A stretch of 64,000 nucleotides of DNA from Dehalogenimonas lykanthroporepellens BL-DC-9. Lineage in GTDB: Bacteria; Chloroflexota; Dehalococcoidia; Dehalococcoidales; Dehalococcoidaceae. This document shows positions 54,868-64,000 of this stretch, piece after piece (position 1 is the first letter of the stretch; each line of letters begins with the position of its first letter). A program made the position numbers and the translations under genes. The notes under the pieces were generated by a model, which saw only the letters and a program-made list of their open reading frames with translations, ran no database searches and was not told where the DNA came from. The stretch spans positions 496,001-560,000 of the forward strand of contig CP002084.1 in assembly GCA_000143165.1 (NCBI GenBank). The letters run 5' to 3'.

Positions 54868-55319
54868 CGAGAGTACAAACCGGTAATCACTGATTCGGCC
54901 AGTGCATGGCCGTCAATGGCGGCGTCGAAACTGTCCCTGCCGGAGCCTGGAGGCAACGGGATGACGGTATCAAGCGCCATCAGGCGGTAGATATAACGGT
55001 GCGGGGCGCCGGGGGGAGGGCAGGAAGGATAATAACCGTAACTGCCGCCGGAATTGACGCCCTGGCGCAGACCATTGGGCAATTCCGCTTTCCGCGCCAT
55101 ATTGGACGGTATCCGGTGAGCGTCGGTGGGGATGTTCCACACCATCCAATGGGTGAAAGTCCCTCCGGGGGCGTCGGGATCATCCATCACAAGGGCCAGG
55201 CTGAGGGTTCCGGCCGGTAGCATCTCCCAGGTTACCTCCGGCGACAGGCCGGCGCCATCACAGGTGTGACTGGTCGGTATTACCGCGCCATCGACGATAC
55301 CCTCAATACTCATCTTCAT
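54864..55319 (-). CDS. YbhB/YbcL-family (PEBP-like) protein
   Basis: A 151-residue phosphatidylethanolamine-binding-type protein: HTCDGAGLSPEVTWE, LALVMDDPDAPGGTFTHWMVWNIP (the DPDAP anion-binding motif) and a C-terminal GAPHRYIYRLMAL. Its bacterial function is unclear. ATG 55319 lies eight bases after GGGAGG; an in-frame ATG two codons later is possible. It is 23 bases after the HAD gene on the same strand. Confidence 0.9.
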   Translation of the reverse strand: MKMSIEGIVDGAVIPTSHTCDGAGLSPEVTWEMLPAGTLSLALVMDDPDAPGGTFTHWMVWNIPTDAHRIPSNMARKAELPNGLRQGVNSGGSYGYYPSCPPPGAPHRYIYRLMALDTVIPLPPGSGRDSFDAAIDGHALAESVITGLYSR

Positions 55320-55342
55320 GCGGAATGCCTCCCGGTATTTTT

Positions 55343-56041
55343 TCAATCCAGCCAGTTGATCAGTTGCGGCAGACTTTCTATCCTCGGGCAATCCGCTGGA
55401 GCATCTGCCAGGCCGCCGCGGGCGACAAGGATGCCTTTCATGCCGACGGCCGAAGCACCCAGCACGTCTATCTGGTACTGGTCGCCGACAAAAGCCGACC
55501 GTTCGGCGGTAGCCCCGGCCTGTCGCAGAGCCTCGGCGAATATTTCAGGATGCGGTTTGGTGAAGCCGGTTTCCCTTGAGGTGACGACGGTTTCCAGAAA
55601 ACTCGACAGCCCCAGTTCATCAAGCATCGGCGAGATGTCTTTATCGACGTTGGACACCAGTCCGAGGGAGATTTCCCTTCGCTGCAGTTCGGTCAGGGCC
55701 GGGATGACATCGTCGAAAAGCACGGTCTTGAATTTGAAATCCTTCAAGCGCAACAGCGCTGACCGTACCAGGTCTGGATCAGGTTGAATACCGCCTTCCC
55801 GGAGCACGATGGACTGGTGGCGGGCATAAATGGCATCGACTTCCTGCGGTTCACGCCGGCTGAGCGGTTTTTTGGCGTTTTCGGTGTAAAAATACTCATC
55901 GGCGACGGCGAAAGCCCGGCGGAACCTGTCCGGCGGCGCCTTGATGCCGAGTTCATCCAGAACTCGGTATTCCAATTCCTCGCGCGGCGGGTCATAACCG
56001 ATGAGGGTCTGATAGAGGTCGAAAAAGACGTGTGTGATCAA
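55343..56041 (-). CDS. HAD-superfamily hydrolase
   Basis: A 232-residue phosphatase-like protein with motif I HVFFDLYQTLIGYD (nucleophile Asp), motif II SLGLVSNVDKD, motif III Lys in TGFTKPHPEIF and motif IV AFVGDQYQIDVLGA. The Asp two after the nucleophile found in most phosphatases is Tyr here (DxY), as in some dehalogenase-like and phosphonatase groups, so activity should be read with care. The start is TTG 56041 with GGGAG six bases before; the frame continues upstream through the divergent promoter. Confidence 0.85.
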   Translation of the reverse strand: MITHVFFDLYQTLIGYDPPREELEYRVLDELGIKAPPDRFRRAFAVADEYFYTENAKKPLSRREPQEVDAIYARHQSIVLREGGIQPDPDLVRSALLRLKDFKFKTVLFDDVIPALTELQRREISLGLVSNVDKDISPMLDELGLSSFLETVVTSRETGFTKPHPEIFAEALRQAGATAERSAFVGDQYQIDVLGASAVGMKGILVARGGLADAPADCPRIESLPQLINWLD

Positions 56042-56118
56042 ATAACGCTCCCGTAACAATGATTGAGAAGCCCATTCTATAACAAGGCGCCAGGGGGAAG
56101 CAATCGAATAAAAATTGT

Positions 56119-56147
56119 TTGGTAAGCGTTCTCCCTTGTTGTATAAT
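56119..56147 (+). promoter_or_regulatory. Promoter of the tandem UspA gene
   Basis: TTGGTA (56119-56124), a 17-base spacer and a perfect TATAAT (56142-56147), then ten bases to the ATG. No ribosome-binding site is present. Confidence 0.65.
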
Positions 56148-56157
56148 CGTAGACGCA

Positions 56158-57000
56158 ATGGCTTATCGTAAAATACTGGTGCCCCTTGATGGCTCGGAAT
56201 CGGCAGAGCAGGCTCTGCCTTTTGTCCGGCAGGTAGCCGGTTCCGATACCGAGTTGGTGTTATTCAGCGTCTGCCCGGAAGACGAACAGAGACTGTGCCG
56301 GTTGAATCAAGTTTATCTGGAAGTTCAGTCCAAAGCCCTGGAGGCCGATGGTTTCAAGACCAGTATTCGTACCGAACCTGGAGAATTGGCCGAGCGCATC
56401 AAGCGGTTTGTCGCCCGGCAGAAGGTGGATCTGATTGTTGCCTGCCGCCAGCCGCATACTGACCTGAACCGGGAAGACAAGATGTTGCAGAACCTGGTTT
56501 CGAAACAATGTTCTCTACTGTTGATAAAGCCCGGAACGGTCAATCGGCCCATCAAGCGGATTCTGTTGCCGCTGGATGGTTCGGTGTTGTCCGAAGAGGT
56601 GGTGCCGTATGTCCTTGAACTGGCCGGCAATACCGGTGCCGAGGTGGTGCTGTTGTCGGTCAATGCCTTCCCGGAAATTCATTCCGACCGGCCGCCCTCA
56701 GCCAGGCCGAGCTGGGAAGAATACGCCCTCATTCTGATGAAGGAGACTCGGGAGCAGGCCGGTGATTACCTGGAAAGGGTGTCCGATGAATTCAGCGCCG
56801 CGGACGTGCCGGCGCGAACCCTGGTGCTGTTCGGTGGCGTGGCGGAGAGCATATTGAAGGCCTCCGAAGATGAAAAAGCGGATTTGATAGCCATGAGCAC
56901 TCATGCACGGTCCGGAATCGACCGCTGGGTGTTTGGGTCGGTAACGGCGACGGTCAGCGCCACCAGCCGGTTGCCCCTGTTGTTGGTAAAGGGAAGCTGA
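56158..57000 (+). CDS. Tandem universal stress protein (two UspA domains)
   Basis: A 280-residue protein with two Usp domains. Residues ~1-135 form a degenerate first domain (YRKILVPLDGSESAEQALPF, VDLIVACRQ, without the GxxG nucleotide motif); residues ~140-280 form a complete second domain (IKRILLPLDGSVLSEEVVPY, then STHARSGIDRWVFGSVTATV). Only the second is likely to bind ATP. It is the third Usp gene in the window and is divergent from the HAD gene. Confidence 0.92.
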   Translation: MAYRKILVPLDGSESAEQALPFVRQVAGSDTELVLFSVCPEDEQRLCRLNQVYLEVQSKALEADGFKTSIRTEPGELAERIKRFVARQKVDLIVACRQPHTDLNREDKMLQNLVSKQCSLLLIKPGTVNRPIKRILLPLDGSVLSEEVVPYVLELAGNTGAEVVLLSVNAFPEIHSDRPPSARPSWEEYALILMKETREQAGDYLERVSDEFSAADVPARTLVLFGGVAESILKASEDEKADLIAMSTHARSGIDRWVFGSVTATVSATSRLPLLLVKGS

Positions 57001-57074
57001 AGGGCAACTACCTGTTATCAGTGGTGGCTGGCGGCCGAATCTGATTTATTATTCCAATAGGAAGGTGTTGACTG

Positions 57075-57728
57075 TTGAGCCCAATTCGCATTGTTCCGGC
57101 GATACTTACCGATGACCCTCAGGAGCTGACGGCGATGCGAGACATCATGTCCGGTGTGGTCGACTGGGTCCAGGTGGACATCATGGACGGCAGGTTCGTG
57201 CCTTCACGAAGTATCGGCTGGGAGGAGATAAGGGACGCCCGTCTGCCTTTCGGCTGGGAAGCACACCTGATGGTTGAAAACCCGGTGGATTATTTCAAGG
57301 GTTTCAAGGCCGCCGGCGCCGAGCGTGTCATTTTTCATTATGAAACTGTATCCGATCCGTCGACAGTGACGGTAGCGGCCAGAGAGGCCGGACTGACGGT
57401 GGGCATGGCGGTCAACCCCGAAACATCGGTGGAAGACATTTGTCAGTGGCTTGACAGCCTGGATCATGTGCTGTTGATGTCGGTTCATCCGGGATTTTAT
57501 GGCGCAAAATTCCTGCCGGAGGTACTGGCTAAGATCGAGCAGTTGAGGCGTTACGCTCCCGGCCTGACCATCGGCATCGACGGCGGCATCAAGGAAGAAA
57601 ACCTTTTGGAAGTGGCCTCGCGGGGTGTCGATGATATCTGCGTGGGGAGCGGGGTGTTTCGGGCGACTGATCCGGCGGCCGCTTTCCAACGACTGCAGGC
57701 CATGGTCACTAGTTTTCCGGGGGCCTGA
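57075..57728 (+). CDS. rpe: Ribulose-phosphate 3-epimerase
   Basis: A 217-residue TIM-barrel enzyme interconverting ribulose-5-P and xylulose-5-P. VPAILTDD at the start (usual S-x-L form), VQVDIMDGRFVPS (metal His is not in the DGHFVPN form: Arg replaces His here), HLMVENP, MSVHPGFYGAKFLPEVL and IGIDGGIKEEN. The replacement of a metal-ligand His (DGRF instead of DGHF) is unusual and may alter activity. It starts at TTG with AGGAAGG nine bases before. Confidence 0.85.
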   Translation: MSPIRIVPAILTDDPQELTAMRDIMSGVVDWVQVDIMDGRFVPSRSIGWEEIRDARLPFGWEAHLMVENPVDYFKGFKAAGAERVIFHYETVSDPSTVTVAAREAGLTVGMAVNPETSVEDICQWLDSLDHVLLMSVHPGFYGAKFLPEVLAKIEQLRRYAPGLTIGIDGGIKEENLLEVASRGVDDICVGSGVFRATDPAAAFQRLQAMVTSFPGA

Positions 57729-57749
57729 CTTTCAGCCCCGCAGTTCCGG

Positions 57750-58223
57750 CTAGCGGTCGAGCAGGGCACGTTTTTCTATATTAATCACCTTGTCCAGGCG
57801 GCGGCGATAACGCGGTTCGTCTCTGAAGGAAGCCTTCAAGAAGGATAGACTCAGTTCTTCGGCCAGCATCAGCCCGATGACCCGCGCGCCCAGGCACAGA
57901 ACGTTCATGTCATCGTGTTCCACCGCCTGGTGCGCAGAATAGGTGTCATGACATACCGAAGCGCGGATACCGGGAATCTTGTTGGCGGCGATACAGGCTC
58001 CGGCGCCTGATCCGCAGATAAGTATGCCTTTGCGAACCCGGCCGGAGTTAACCTCCCGGGCCAGTCTTTCCGCGTAATCCGGGTAGTCGTCATCCTGAAG
58101 AAAGGAAATGGCGCCCAGGTCGGTCACCTGGTAGCCGGCTTTTTGGAGCAGGGGTGACAGCATCTGCTTCAGGGCGAAGCCGCCGTGGTCTGAGGCGACT
58201 GCAACCGTGTGTCCGTTACTCAC
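57750..58223 (-). CDS. rpiB: Ribose 5-phosphate isomerase B
   Basis: A 157-residue sugar isomerase. [16 protein letters not shown] at the start, [23 protein letters not shown] (catalytic Cys in the CGSG motif) and CLGARVIG are typical. The GTG start at 58223 overlaps the end of tkt, with AGGA upstream. The same frame continues farther upstream inside tkt, but those codons belong to another reading. Convergent with rpe. Confidence 0.93.
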   Translation of the reverse strand: MSNGHTVAVASDHGGFALKQMLSPLLQKAGYQVTDLGAISFLQDDDYPDYAERLAREVNSGRVRKGILICGSGAGACIAANKIPGIRASVCHDTYSAHQAVEHDDMNVLCLGARVIGLMLAEELSLSFLKASFRDEPRYRRRLDKVINIEKRALLDR

Positions 58224-60228
58224 TTTTAGATTCCTGTAACAGGGAGATGGCTGTGTCCACCAACCTGGCGGCGGTGAAGCCAAATTTTTCAAAGAGTACC
58301 GTTGCCGGCGCCGATGCCCCGAAGTGGTCAAGCCCAATGCGGATGCCGTTTTCGCCGGAGTATCGTTCCCAGCCGATTGTTCTGCCGGCTTCGACGGTGA
58401 TGCGGCGGCTCTCCGGCGGCAGTACCTGCCGGCGGTAATCTTCCGGCTGGGCTTCGAAAATCTCCCAGGAAGGCAGGGAGACCACCCTGCCGGTGATGCC
58501 GCGCTGTTCCAGTTCCTGGCCGGCTTCCAGCGCCAGATGAACCTCGGAACCGGTGGCGACAAAGATGATTTCAGGCAGGTCGCCGGATTGCCAGACTACA
58601 TAGCCGCCGCGCTCCGGGCCGCTATCCGGAGTTGTCACCGTGCGGGGGAGCATCGGTAGTTTCTGGCGGGTCAGCACCAGAGCGGTCGGGCCTTCCCGCC
58701 GGGACAGGGCAATAGCCCAGGCAGTAGCGGTTTCGGCGGCATCGGCCGGACGGAGAGTGACCAGGTTGGGAACGGACCGGAGTCCCAGTACCTGTTCCAC
58801 CGGCTGGTGGGTTGGTCCGTCTTCTCCGAGGCCGATGGAGTCATGAGTGAAAACATAGATAACCCTGAGTCCCATGAGGGCGGCCAGTCGTACCGGCGGT
58901 CGCATGTAGTCATAAAAAATGAGGAAAGTGGCGCCGTAGGGGATGATACCGCCGTGCAGTGCCAGACCGTTGGTGATGGCCCCCATGGCGTGTTCTCTGA
59001 CACCGAACTGGAGATTGCGTCCCTGGCGGTTGTCAGCCCCGAAAATGGAATCGAAGCTCAACATGGTCTTGGTCGACGGGGCCAAATCGCCGGAGCCACC
59101 GAGCAGATTGGGTATCCTTTTACCGATGAAATTAAGCACCTTGCCCGAGGCTTCACGGGTGGCCTGAGGTTTGTCATCAGGGCTGAACAGGGTGTCCAGT
59201 CCCTCGTCCCAGCCAGCCGGTAGTTCTCCGGCGATGATTGAGTGCAGTTCCTCTGCCTGTTCGGGGAATTGCCGGGCGTACTCATCGAACTGCTGTTGCC
59301 ATCCTGCCTGCCGGGCCTGTCCCCTGGCCCCGGCGGCCATCGCCCCGGCGACTTCAGCCGGGATGAAGAACCGTTCCTGGTACGGCCAGCCCAGGTTTTG
59401 CCTGGTGGCGGCCAGTTCTTCTTCACCCAGCGGTTCGCCGTGAGCCGAAGCCTTGCCCGCCTTGGCGGGTGAGCCGAAGCCGATGATGGTACGGCAGATG
59501 ATGAGCTTGGGCTGGCTTTCGTCCTGACGGGCTTCTTCCAGGGCGTTGTTGACCGCTGACGGGTCCAGGCCGTCTATCGGCCCGATAACTTTCCAGCCGT
59601 AAGCCCGGAACCTGGTCCCGACATCCTCGTTGAAGAAATTGCCAGTATCGCCCTCAATGGATATCTTATTGTCATCGTAGAGATAAATTAGTTTACCCAG
59701 CTTCAAGCTTCCGGCCAAGGAGGCGGTTTCGGCGGTAACGCCTTCCATCAGATCGCCGTCGGACACCAGGGCATAGGTGAAATGATCGATGATATTAAAT
59801 CCCGGTCGATTGTATCTGTCGGCCAGCCATTGTTCAGCGATAGCCATGCCGACGCCGGAGGAGAAACCCTGCCCCAGCGGGCCGGTTGTCATTTCGACGC
59901 CGGGGGTCAGACCGAATTCAGGATGACCCGGGGTTCTGGATTCCCATTGGCGGAAACGGCGGATTTCATCAAGCGACAGGTCATAACCGGTCAGGTGGAG
60001 CAAAGAATAAAGGAGAGCCGAGGCATGGCCGGCCGATAGAATGAACCGGTCACGGTCGAACCATTCCGGGTCGGCCGGATTGTGTTTCAGATGATATTGC
60101 CACAGAGCATAAGCCATAGCCGCTGAGCCCATCGGCGCTCCCGGGTGGCCTGAATTGGCCTGTTGTACCATGTCCGCCGACAGAAAGCGAATGGTATCGA
60201 TTGCCAGGGAATCCAGAGTCTTATTCAT
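58216..60228 (-). CDS. tkt: Transketolase
   Basis: A 670-residue thiamine diphosphate enzyme of the pentose phosphate pathway. It has [17 protein letters not shown], the TPP motif [20 protein letters not shown] with an Asn in [15 protein letters not shown], and the central [20 protein letters not shown]. The length is standard. rpiB follows with an 8-base overlap, and the HD-GYP regulator lies upstream on the same strand, 145 bases away. Confidence 0.96.
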   Translation of the reverse strand: MNKTLDSLAIDTIRFLSADMVQQANSGHPGAPMGSAAMAYALWQYHLKHNPADPEWFDRDRFILSAGHASALLYSLLHLTGYDLSLDEIRRFRQWESRTPGHPEFGLTPGVEMTTGPLGQGFSSGVGMAIAEQWLADRYNRPGFNIIDHFTYALVSDGDLMEGVTAETASLAGSLKLGKLIYLYDDNKISIEGDTGNFFNEDVGTRFRAYGWKVIGPIDGLDPSAVNNALEEARQDESQPKLIICRTIIGFGSPAKAGKASAHGEPLGEEELAATRQNLGWPYQERFFIPAEVAGAMAAGARGQARQAGWQQQFDEYARQFPEQAEELHSIIAGELPAGWDEGLDTLFSPDDKPQATREASGKVLNFIGKRIPNLLGGSGDLAPSTKTMLSFDSIFGADNRQGRNLQFGVREHAMGAITNGLALHGGIIPYGATFLIFYDYMRPPVRLAALMGLRVIYVFTHDSIGLGEDGPTHQPVEQVLGLRSVPNLVTLRPADAAETATAWAIALSRREGPTALVLTRQKLPMLPRTVTTPDSGPERGGYVVWQSGDLPEIIFVATGSEVHLALEAGQELEQRGITGRVVSLPSWEIFEAQPEDYRRQVLPPESRRITVEAGRTIGWERYSGENGIRIGLDHFGASAPATVLFEKFGFTAARLVDTAISLLQESKSE

Positions 60229-60372
60229 CCAAAGTCCTTCGTTCGATGTTTATTAATTAGAGTCCGGGCGGACTATTAAGAATATCAGTCAACGCGCTCA
60301 AGGGCAACCCGGAAACGGCAGGAACAACGGTGTGAACGAATGATGAAGCCGGTAATAATTTTCAGTAACAGG

Positions 60373-61413
60373 TCAGGTGCCGGCGCTCATGGACTGAGTG
60401 ATGACATTACGGGCCTGGAAGAAGGCTTCGGCTACGGCCAGATCAAACTGGGTTCCGGCACAGCGGCGGATTTCATCCATGGCATAATCAACGCTCTTGG
60501 CGGCGCGGTAAGGTCTTTCCGAAGTCATGGCGTCGAAGGTATCGGCCAAAGCCATGATACGGGCTCCCAGCGGGATGGTTTCCGCGCCCAAACCGTCAGG
60601 ATATCCGGCGCCGTCCCAGCGTTCATGATGGTGGCGGACCATGGCCAGTATCTCCACGTCATCCACTACGGGCTTGAGAATGCGTTCGCCGATGGCGGGG
60701 TGTTTTTCCATTTCCTCCCGTTCTTCGGTGGAGAGGATCCCGGGTTTATGGAGGACGTTGCCGTCTACACCGATCTTGCCGATGTCATGCACCAGTCCGG
60801 CCAGACGAATCTGTTCGATTAGAGCCGGCGACTGTCCCATCTCAATGGCGATAGCCACCGCCATTTCCGATACCCGCTGTGAATGACCGGCGGTATAGCC
60901 GTCCTTGGCATCCAGGGCATAGGCCAGGGAAGTGATGGAATTGAAGAAAGACGCCCGGATTTTTTCCGCCTGTATTTCCACCTTGTCTTCCAGACTGCGC
61001 CGGTATTCCCGGTTCTCCAGTTGCAGACGGCGTTTTTCCAGGGCGCGCCAGACCGAAAAGACCACCTCATCCAGTTTGAACGGTTTGGTCAGGTAATCAT
61101 AAGCGCCCTGTTTCATGCACTCAATGGCGGTAGCGGTTTCGGTGACCGCGGTGGCCATGATGACGGCGATATCGGGAAACTGCGCCTTGATTTCGGCCAG
61201 AAGTTCCATGCCGGTCCTGCCCGGCATCTTCATGTCGGAGATAACCAGGGCGATATCAGGATTCTGCCGGATGATGCTCAGAGCTTCATCGGCTGAAGAG
61301 GCTTCCAGACATTCGTAACCTTCGTTGGCCAGCTTCTGATGAAGCAGACGTCGGACAATCATCTCGTCGTCCACGACCAGGATTATATCGTTATTGCGAT
61401 TCTGATTGATCAT
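60373..61413 (-). CDS. Response regulator with HD-GYP output domain
   Basis: A 346-residue protein: receiver domain residues ~10-125 (DIILVVDDEMIV, phospho-acceptor Asp in LVISDMKMPG, Lys in YLTKPF), a short coiled coil, then an HD-GYP domain (LVHDIGKIGVDG, RHHHERWDGAGYPDGL with the full GYP, and LADTFDAMTSERPYR). HD-GYP domains usually hydrolyse cyclic di-GMP. Its ATG overlaps the stop of the preceding receiver gene (ATGA). No cognate histidine kinase is in the window. Confidence 0.93.
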   Translation of the reverse strand: MINQNRNNDIILVVDDEMIVRRLLHQKLANEGYECLEASSADEALSIIRQNPDIALVISDMKMPGRTGMELLAEIKAQFPDIAVIMATAVTETATAIECMKQGAYDYLTKPFKLDEVVFSVWRALEKRRLQLENREYRRSLEDKVEIQAEKIRASFFNSITSLAYALDAKDGYTAGHSQRVSEMAVAIAIEMGQSPALIEQIRLAGLVHDIGKIGVDGNVLHKPGILSTEEREEMEKHPAIGERILKPVVDDVEILAMVRHHHERWDGAGYPDGLGAETIPLGARIMALADTFDAMTSERPYRAAKSVDYAMDEIRRCAGTQFDLAVAEAFFQARNVITQSMSAGT

Positions 61414-61796
61414 AATGCGGTAGTCACTTTTTCAACGGTGGATAACAGCTCTTTCGGTGAGAACGGTTTGGGCAGGTAAGGCAGTCCCGTTGACTGCAGA
61501 AAGTGTTCGGTGTAATTGGAGATGACGTCGCCGGTGGTGAAGATAACCCCGGGTAACAATGAAGGTTTGTTGTCCTTGATCCACAGATAGAGCTCTTCGC
61601 CGCTCATCAGCGGGGTGCGGATATCGATCAGGCAGATATCGAAGTCAGCGGAGGCCAGCATTTCCATGGCGGCTTGTCCGTTAGGGACAAGAGTAACCTG
61701 GTAGTCGGCCTCCAGGGTGCGGCGACAGACTTCGGCGATGACCTTTTCATCCTCGACGACAAGCATGCTTTTTCTCCGGGTGTCAGGTCGAATCAT
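61410..61796 (-). CDS. Stand-alone response-regulator receiver protein
   Basis: A 128-residue single-domain receiver: SMLVVEDEKVIAEVC (acidic pair), phospho-acceptor Asp in DICLIDIRTPLMSGEEL, TTG (T in FTTGDVI) and Lys in LPKPFSPKEL. It is translationally coupled to the HD-GYP regulator, so a phosphorelay or shared kinase is likely. AAAGGGG lies about ten bases before the start. Confidence 0.92.
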   Translation of the reverse strand: MIRPDTRRKSMLVVEDEKVIAEVCRRTLEADYQVTLVPNGQAAMEMLASADFDICLIDIRTPLMSGEELYLWIKDNKPSLLPGVIFTTGDVISNYTEHFLQSTGLPYLPKPFSPKELLSTVEKVTTAL

Positions 61797-61905
61797 GAAA
61801 GCGGAAACCCCTTTAGTATGAATATAAACAGGAATCGCCTCTAAGATAACATAAAATATACGCTAACGCAATCGAAAAACGGTAGTACTTTAGTACCGGC
61901 GACGC

Positions 61906-63822
61906 TCAACTATCCGGTATCAGGACGATACCGCCGAGAGGTGGCAGGTGCAGGCTGACGCCCGATTGTGAGGCCGGAGTATTACCGGAACCCGATATTC
62001 GACTGTACTCAGGCCGGCCGGTGCCGCCGAAGCGATGGTTGTCACTGGAAAAAACTATCCGCCAGTCGCCGTCTTCGGGTAATGGCACGAAATAGTCAGG
62101 CCGGGGTACCGGGGTCAGGTTGAGTACGATTATTGCCTGATCTTCAGGTTGTTGTCCGCTCCGGCGATAGGCGATGACGCTTCGGGCACGATCATCCGGT
62201 AACAGCCAGGTAAATCCCTCCGGGGCGTGGTCGAACCGGTGCAGGGCCGGCAGGCGGCGGTATAACCTGTTCAATTCTTCGACCATCGCCGACAGACTGC
62301 GGTGACGGTCATTTTCGAGAAGCCTCCAATCCAGCGAGCCGTCGTGTTGCCATTCGTCCCACTGACCGAATTCCCCCCCCATGAATAGCAGTTTCTTGCC
62401 AGGCAGGGTCCACATGTAAGTATAAAGCAGTCGCAGGTTGGCGAATTTCTGCCAGTCATCACCGGGCATCTTGGCCAGCAGGGCTGACTTGCCATGAACA
62501 ACTTCATCATGCGACAGTGGCAGAACGTAGTTTTCGGCGAAAGCGTACATGCTACGGAAAGTCAGTTTTTCGTGGTGCTGAGAACGCTGGAGCGGGTCGC
62601 GTGAAAAATAGTCCAGCGTATCGTGCATCCAGCCCATATCCCATTTCAGGCCGAAGCCGAGGCCGCCGCCGTGAACCGGGCGGGATACCAACGGCCAGGC
62701 GGTGGATTCTTCAGCAATGCTCATTACATCCGGGAAACGGTGATATATTTCAGTATTCAATCTGCGGATGAACTCCATGGCTTCGAGGTTTTCCCGGCCC
62801 CCTTTGCGGTTAGGTTGCCACTGGCCGGGGGCGCGGGAATAATCCAGGTACAGCATTGAGGCGACCCCGTCCACCCGCAGTCCGTCTGCGTGGAATTCGT
62901 CCAGCCAGTAGAGGGCGTTGGAAATAAGGAAGGACCGGACTTCGGGGCGGCCATAGTCGAAGATACAGGAGTCCCAATCAGGGTGGAAGCCGCGCCGGGG
63001 GTCCGGGTGTTCGTATAAGGCGGTGCCGTCGAAGCGGAACAGGCCGTGGGCATCATCCGGGAAATGGGACGGCACCCAGTCCAGGATGACGCCGATCCCA
63101 TTCTGGTGCAGGGTGTCGATGAGATACTTCAGGTCATCCGGGTTGCCATAGCGGCTGGTCGGGGCGAAATAACCGGTGATCTGGTACCCCCAGGAACCGT
63201 AAAAGGGATGTTCCATGACCGGCAGTAATTCCACATGGGTGAAGCCGGTTTTCCCGATATAATCCACCAGCAACACCGCCAGTTCCCGGTAGTTCAGCAG
63301 ACGATCACCGGCGCCCCTCTTCCAGGAGCCGGGATGAAGTTCATAGATGGACACCGGGGCATCGAGCCTGTTACGGTTCCAGCGTTCCTTCATCCAGTCC
63401 CCGTCCTGCCAGGAGTAAGCTGACTGCCAGGTTCTGGACGCGGTGGCCGGGGGTGTTTCCGCAGACAGAGCCATCGGGTCGGCCTTGTCGAATGGACGGC
63501 CGGGAGTTTCCGGTACCAGGTGATATTTGTAACGGACTCCGCATCCGATGCCGGGAATGAAACCTTCCCAGATACCGGAATCTCCCCGTCGGCTGAGCCG
63601 GTGAACGCCCGGTCGCCAAGCGTTGAATTCACCGATGACCGAAACATCCCGGGCGGCAGGCGCCCATACCGAGAACAGCCAGCCGGGGGTGCCAAGTCTG
63701 ACGGCGGGGTGGGCTCCCAGTTTATCCTTCAGCCGGTAGTGGGTGCCTTCATTGAACAGGTGGTAGTCGACATCACCGAAAAGGCTGATGTCGTGGAAGG
63801 CCTTATCAGCAGGGAGATTCAT
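61906..63822 (-). CDS. glgB: 1,4-alpha-glucan branching enzyme
   Basis: A 638-residue GH13 enzyme introducing alpha-1,6 branches into glycogen. The N-terminal CBM48 region (WLFSVWAPAARDVSVIGEFNAW) is followed by the barrel: VILDWVPSHFPDD, GLRVDGVASMLYLDY (catalytic Asp), IAEESTAWP (Glu) and LSHDEVVHG (Asp). The start could be ATG 63822 or GTG 63843; neither has a strong ribosome-binding site. No other glycogen genes are nearby. Confidence 0.95.
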   Translation of the reverse strand: MNLPADKAFHDISLFGDVDYHLFNEGTHYRLKDKLGAHPAVRLGTPGWLFSVWAPAARDVSVIGEFNAWRPGVHRLSRRGDSGIWEGFIPGIGCGVRYKYHLVPETPGRPFDKADPMALSAETPPATASRTWQSAYSWQDGDWMKERWNRNRLDAPVSIYELHPGSWKRGAGDRLLNYRELAVLLVDYIGKTGFTHVELLPVMEHPFYGSWGYQITGYFAPTSRYGNPDDLKYLIDTLHQNGIGVILDWVPSHFPDDAHGLFRFDGTALYEHPDPRRGFHPDWDSCIFDYGRPEVRSFLISNALYWLDEFHADGLRVDGVASMLYLDYSRAPGQWQPNRKGGRENLEAMEFIRRLNTEIYHRFPDVMSIAEESTAWPLVSRPVHGGGLGFGLKWDMGWMHDTLDYFSRDPLQRSQHHEKLTFRSMYAFAENYVLPLSHDEVVHGKSALLAKMPGDDWQKFANLRLLYTYMWTLPGKKLLFMGGEFGQWDEWQHDGSLDWRLLENDRHRSLSAMVEELNRLYRRLPALHRFDHAPEGFTWLLPDDRARSVIAYRRSGQQPEDQAIIVLNLTPVPRPDYFVPLPEDGDWRIVFSSDNHRFGGTGRPEYSRISGSGNTPASQSGVSLHLPPLGGIVLIPDS

Positions 63823-63915
63823 AGATGCACTTCTTTCCCGCACAGCGCGCGTTATATGGCGCCAAACCGCGAGTGGTACGTTTTATGTTATCGGTTTCAG
63901 GTGGTTCTGTGCAAC

Positions 63916-63943
63916 TTGACTTGAAAACAACACCCGATATAAT
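63916..63943 (+). promoter_or_regulatory. Promoter facing the end of the window
   Basis: TTGACT (63916-63921), a 16-base spacer and a perfect TATAAT (63938-63943), about 40 bases before the start at 63983. Confidence 0.6.
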
Positions 63944-63982
63944 GGACATTTCTCATTGATTCCGGCTGATGAAGGGACAGAC

Positions 63983-64000
63983 ATGGATATTGACGACCTG
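63983..64000 (+). CDS. Start of an unidentified gene, cut by the window edge
   Basis: ATG followed by codons for DIDDL at the very end of the window. GAAGGGA about six bases upstream and the promoter at 63916 support a real start. Six codons are too few to identify it. Confidence 0.45.

Overview
The window looks like a chromosomal segment of an obligate anaerobe of the Chloroflexota class Dehalococcoidia, most plausibly Dehalogenimonas or a close relative. This is inferred from gene content and style, not from a database match. The pointers are: moderately high GC; frequent TTG/GTG starts; a compact F-type ATP synthase operon; corrinoid genes (cbiE, cobO-type); flavodiiron and ferritin-like proteins; a PAC2 pair; and AT-rich and palindromic dispersed repeats between housekeeping genes. 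No reductive dehalogenase gene is present.

Layout. 1-1.0 kb: the 5' part of pnp behind rpsO (minus strand). 1.0-11.2 kb is the accessory part: repeat-filled intergenic DNA, a DnaQ-like exonuclease, a WYL regulator cut short at a CRISPR relic, a PAC2 pair bracketed by long direct repeats, an uncharacterised protein next to a ferritin-like protein, and two apparently intact insertion sequences (IS256 type with an 8-bp target duplication; IS1182 type inserted in the loop of a palindromic repeat). 11.2-18.15 kb: the complete ATP synthase operon atpZ-B-E-F-H-A-G-D-C with a promoter and a terminator. 18.2-25.2 kb: khpA-rpsP, endonuclease V, prfB with its programmed frameshift, a gluzincin-like membrane protein, a peptide-type binding lipoprotein, tRNA-Ser(UGA), glnA. 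25.2-36.8 kb: glycerate kinase, zinc ribbon, isochorismatase-like hydrolase, flavodiiron protein, UspA-MFS pair, DMT transporter, recN, and a membrane/EEP-nuclease fusion resembling CWH43 beside an exonuclease. 36.9-46.2 kb: a DUF5343-like protein, ftsA-ftsZ, a 790-residue Ala-rich tail-anchored coiled-coil protein, hemW, lepA. 46.2-50.1 kb: an IS5-type element with TTAA duplication, then cbiE, cobO, ppa and a short glycosyltransferase. 50.1-57.7 kb: two GlmU-like nucleotidyltransferases leading into glmS (UDP-GlcNAc supply), two UspA genes, YbhB, a HAD hydrolase, rpe. 57.7-64 kb: tkt-rpiB (with rpe, the non-oxidative pentose phosphate steps), two response-regulator genes (one HD-GYP), glgB, and the first codons of a further gene.

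A recurring trait is a -10-like hexamer only 6-10 bases before the start codon with no Shine-Dalgarno sequence, suggesting leaderless or near-leaderless mRNAs. The most unusual loci are the Ala-rich coiled-coil gene beside ftsAZ, the CWH43-like fusion, the CRISPR relic fused to the WYL gene, and the repeat mosaic. I did not identify a complete new defence or biosynthetic system.
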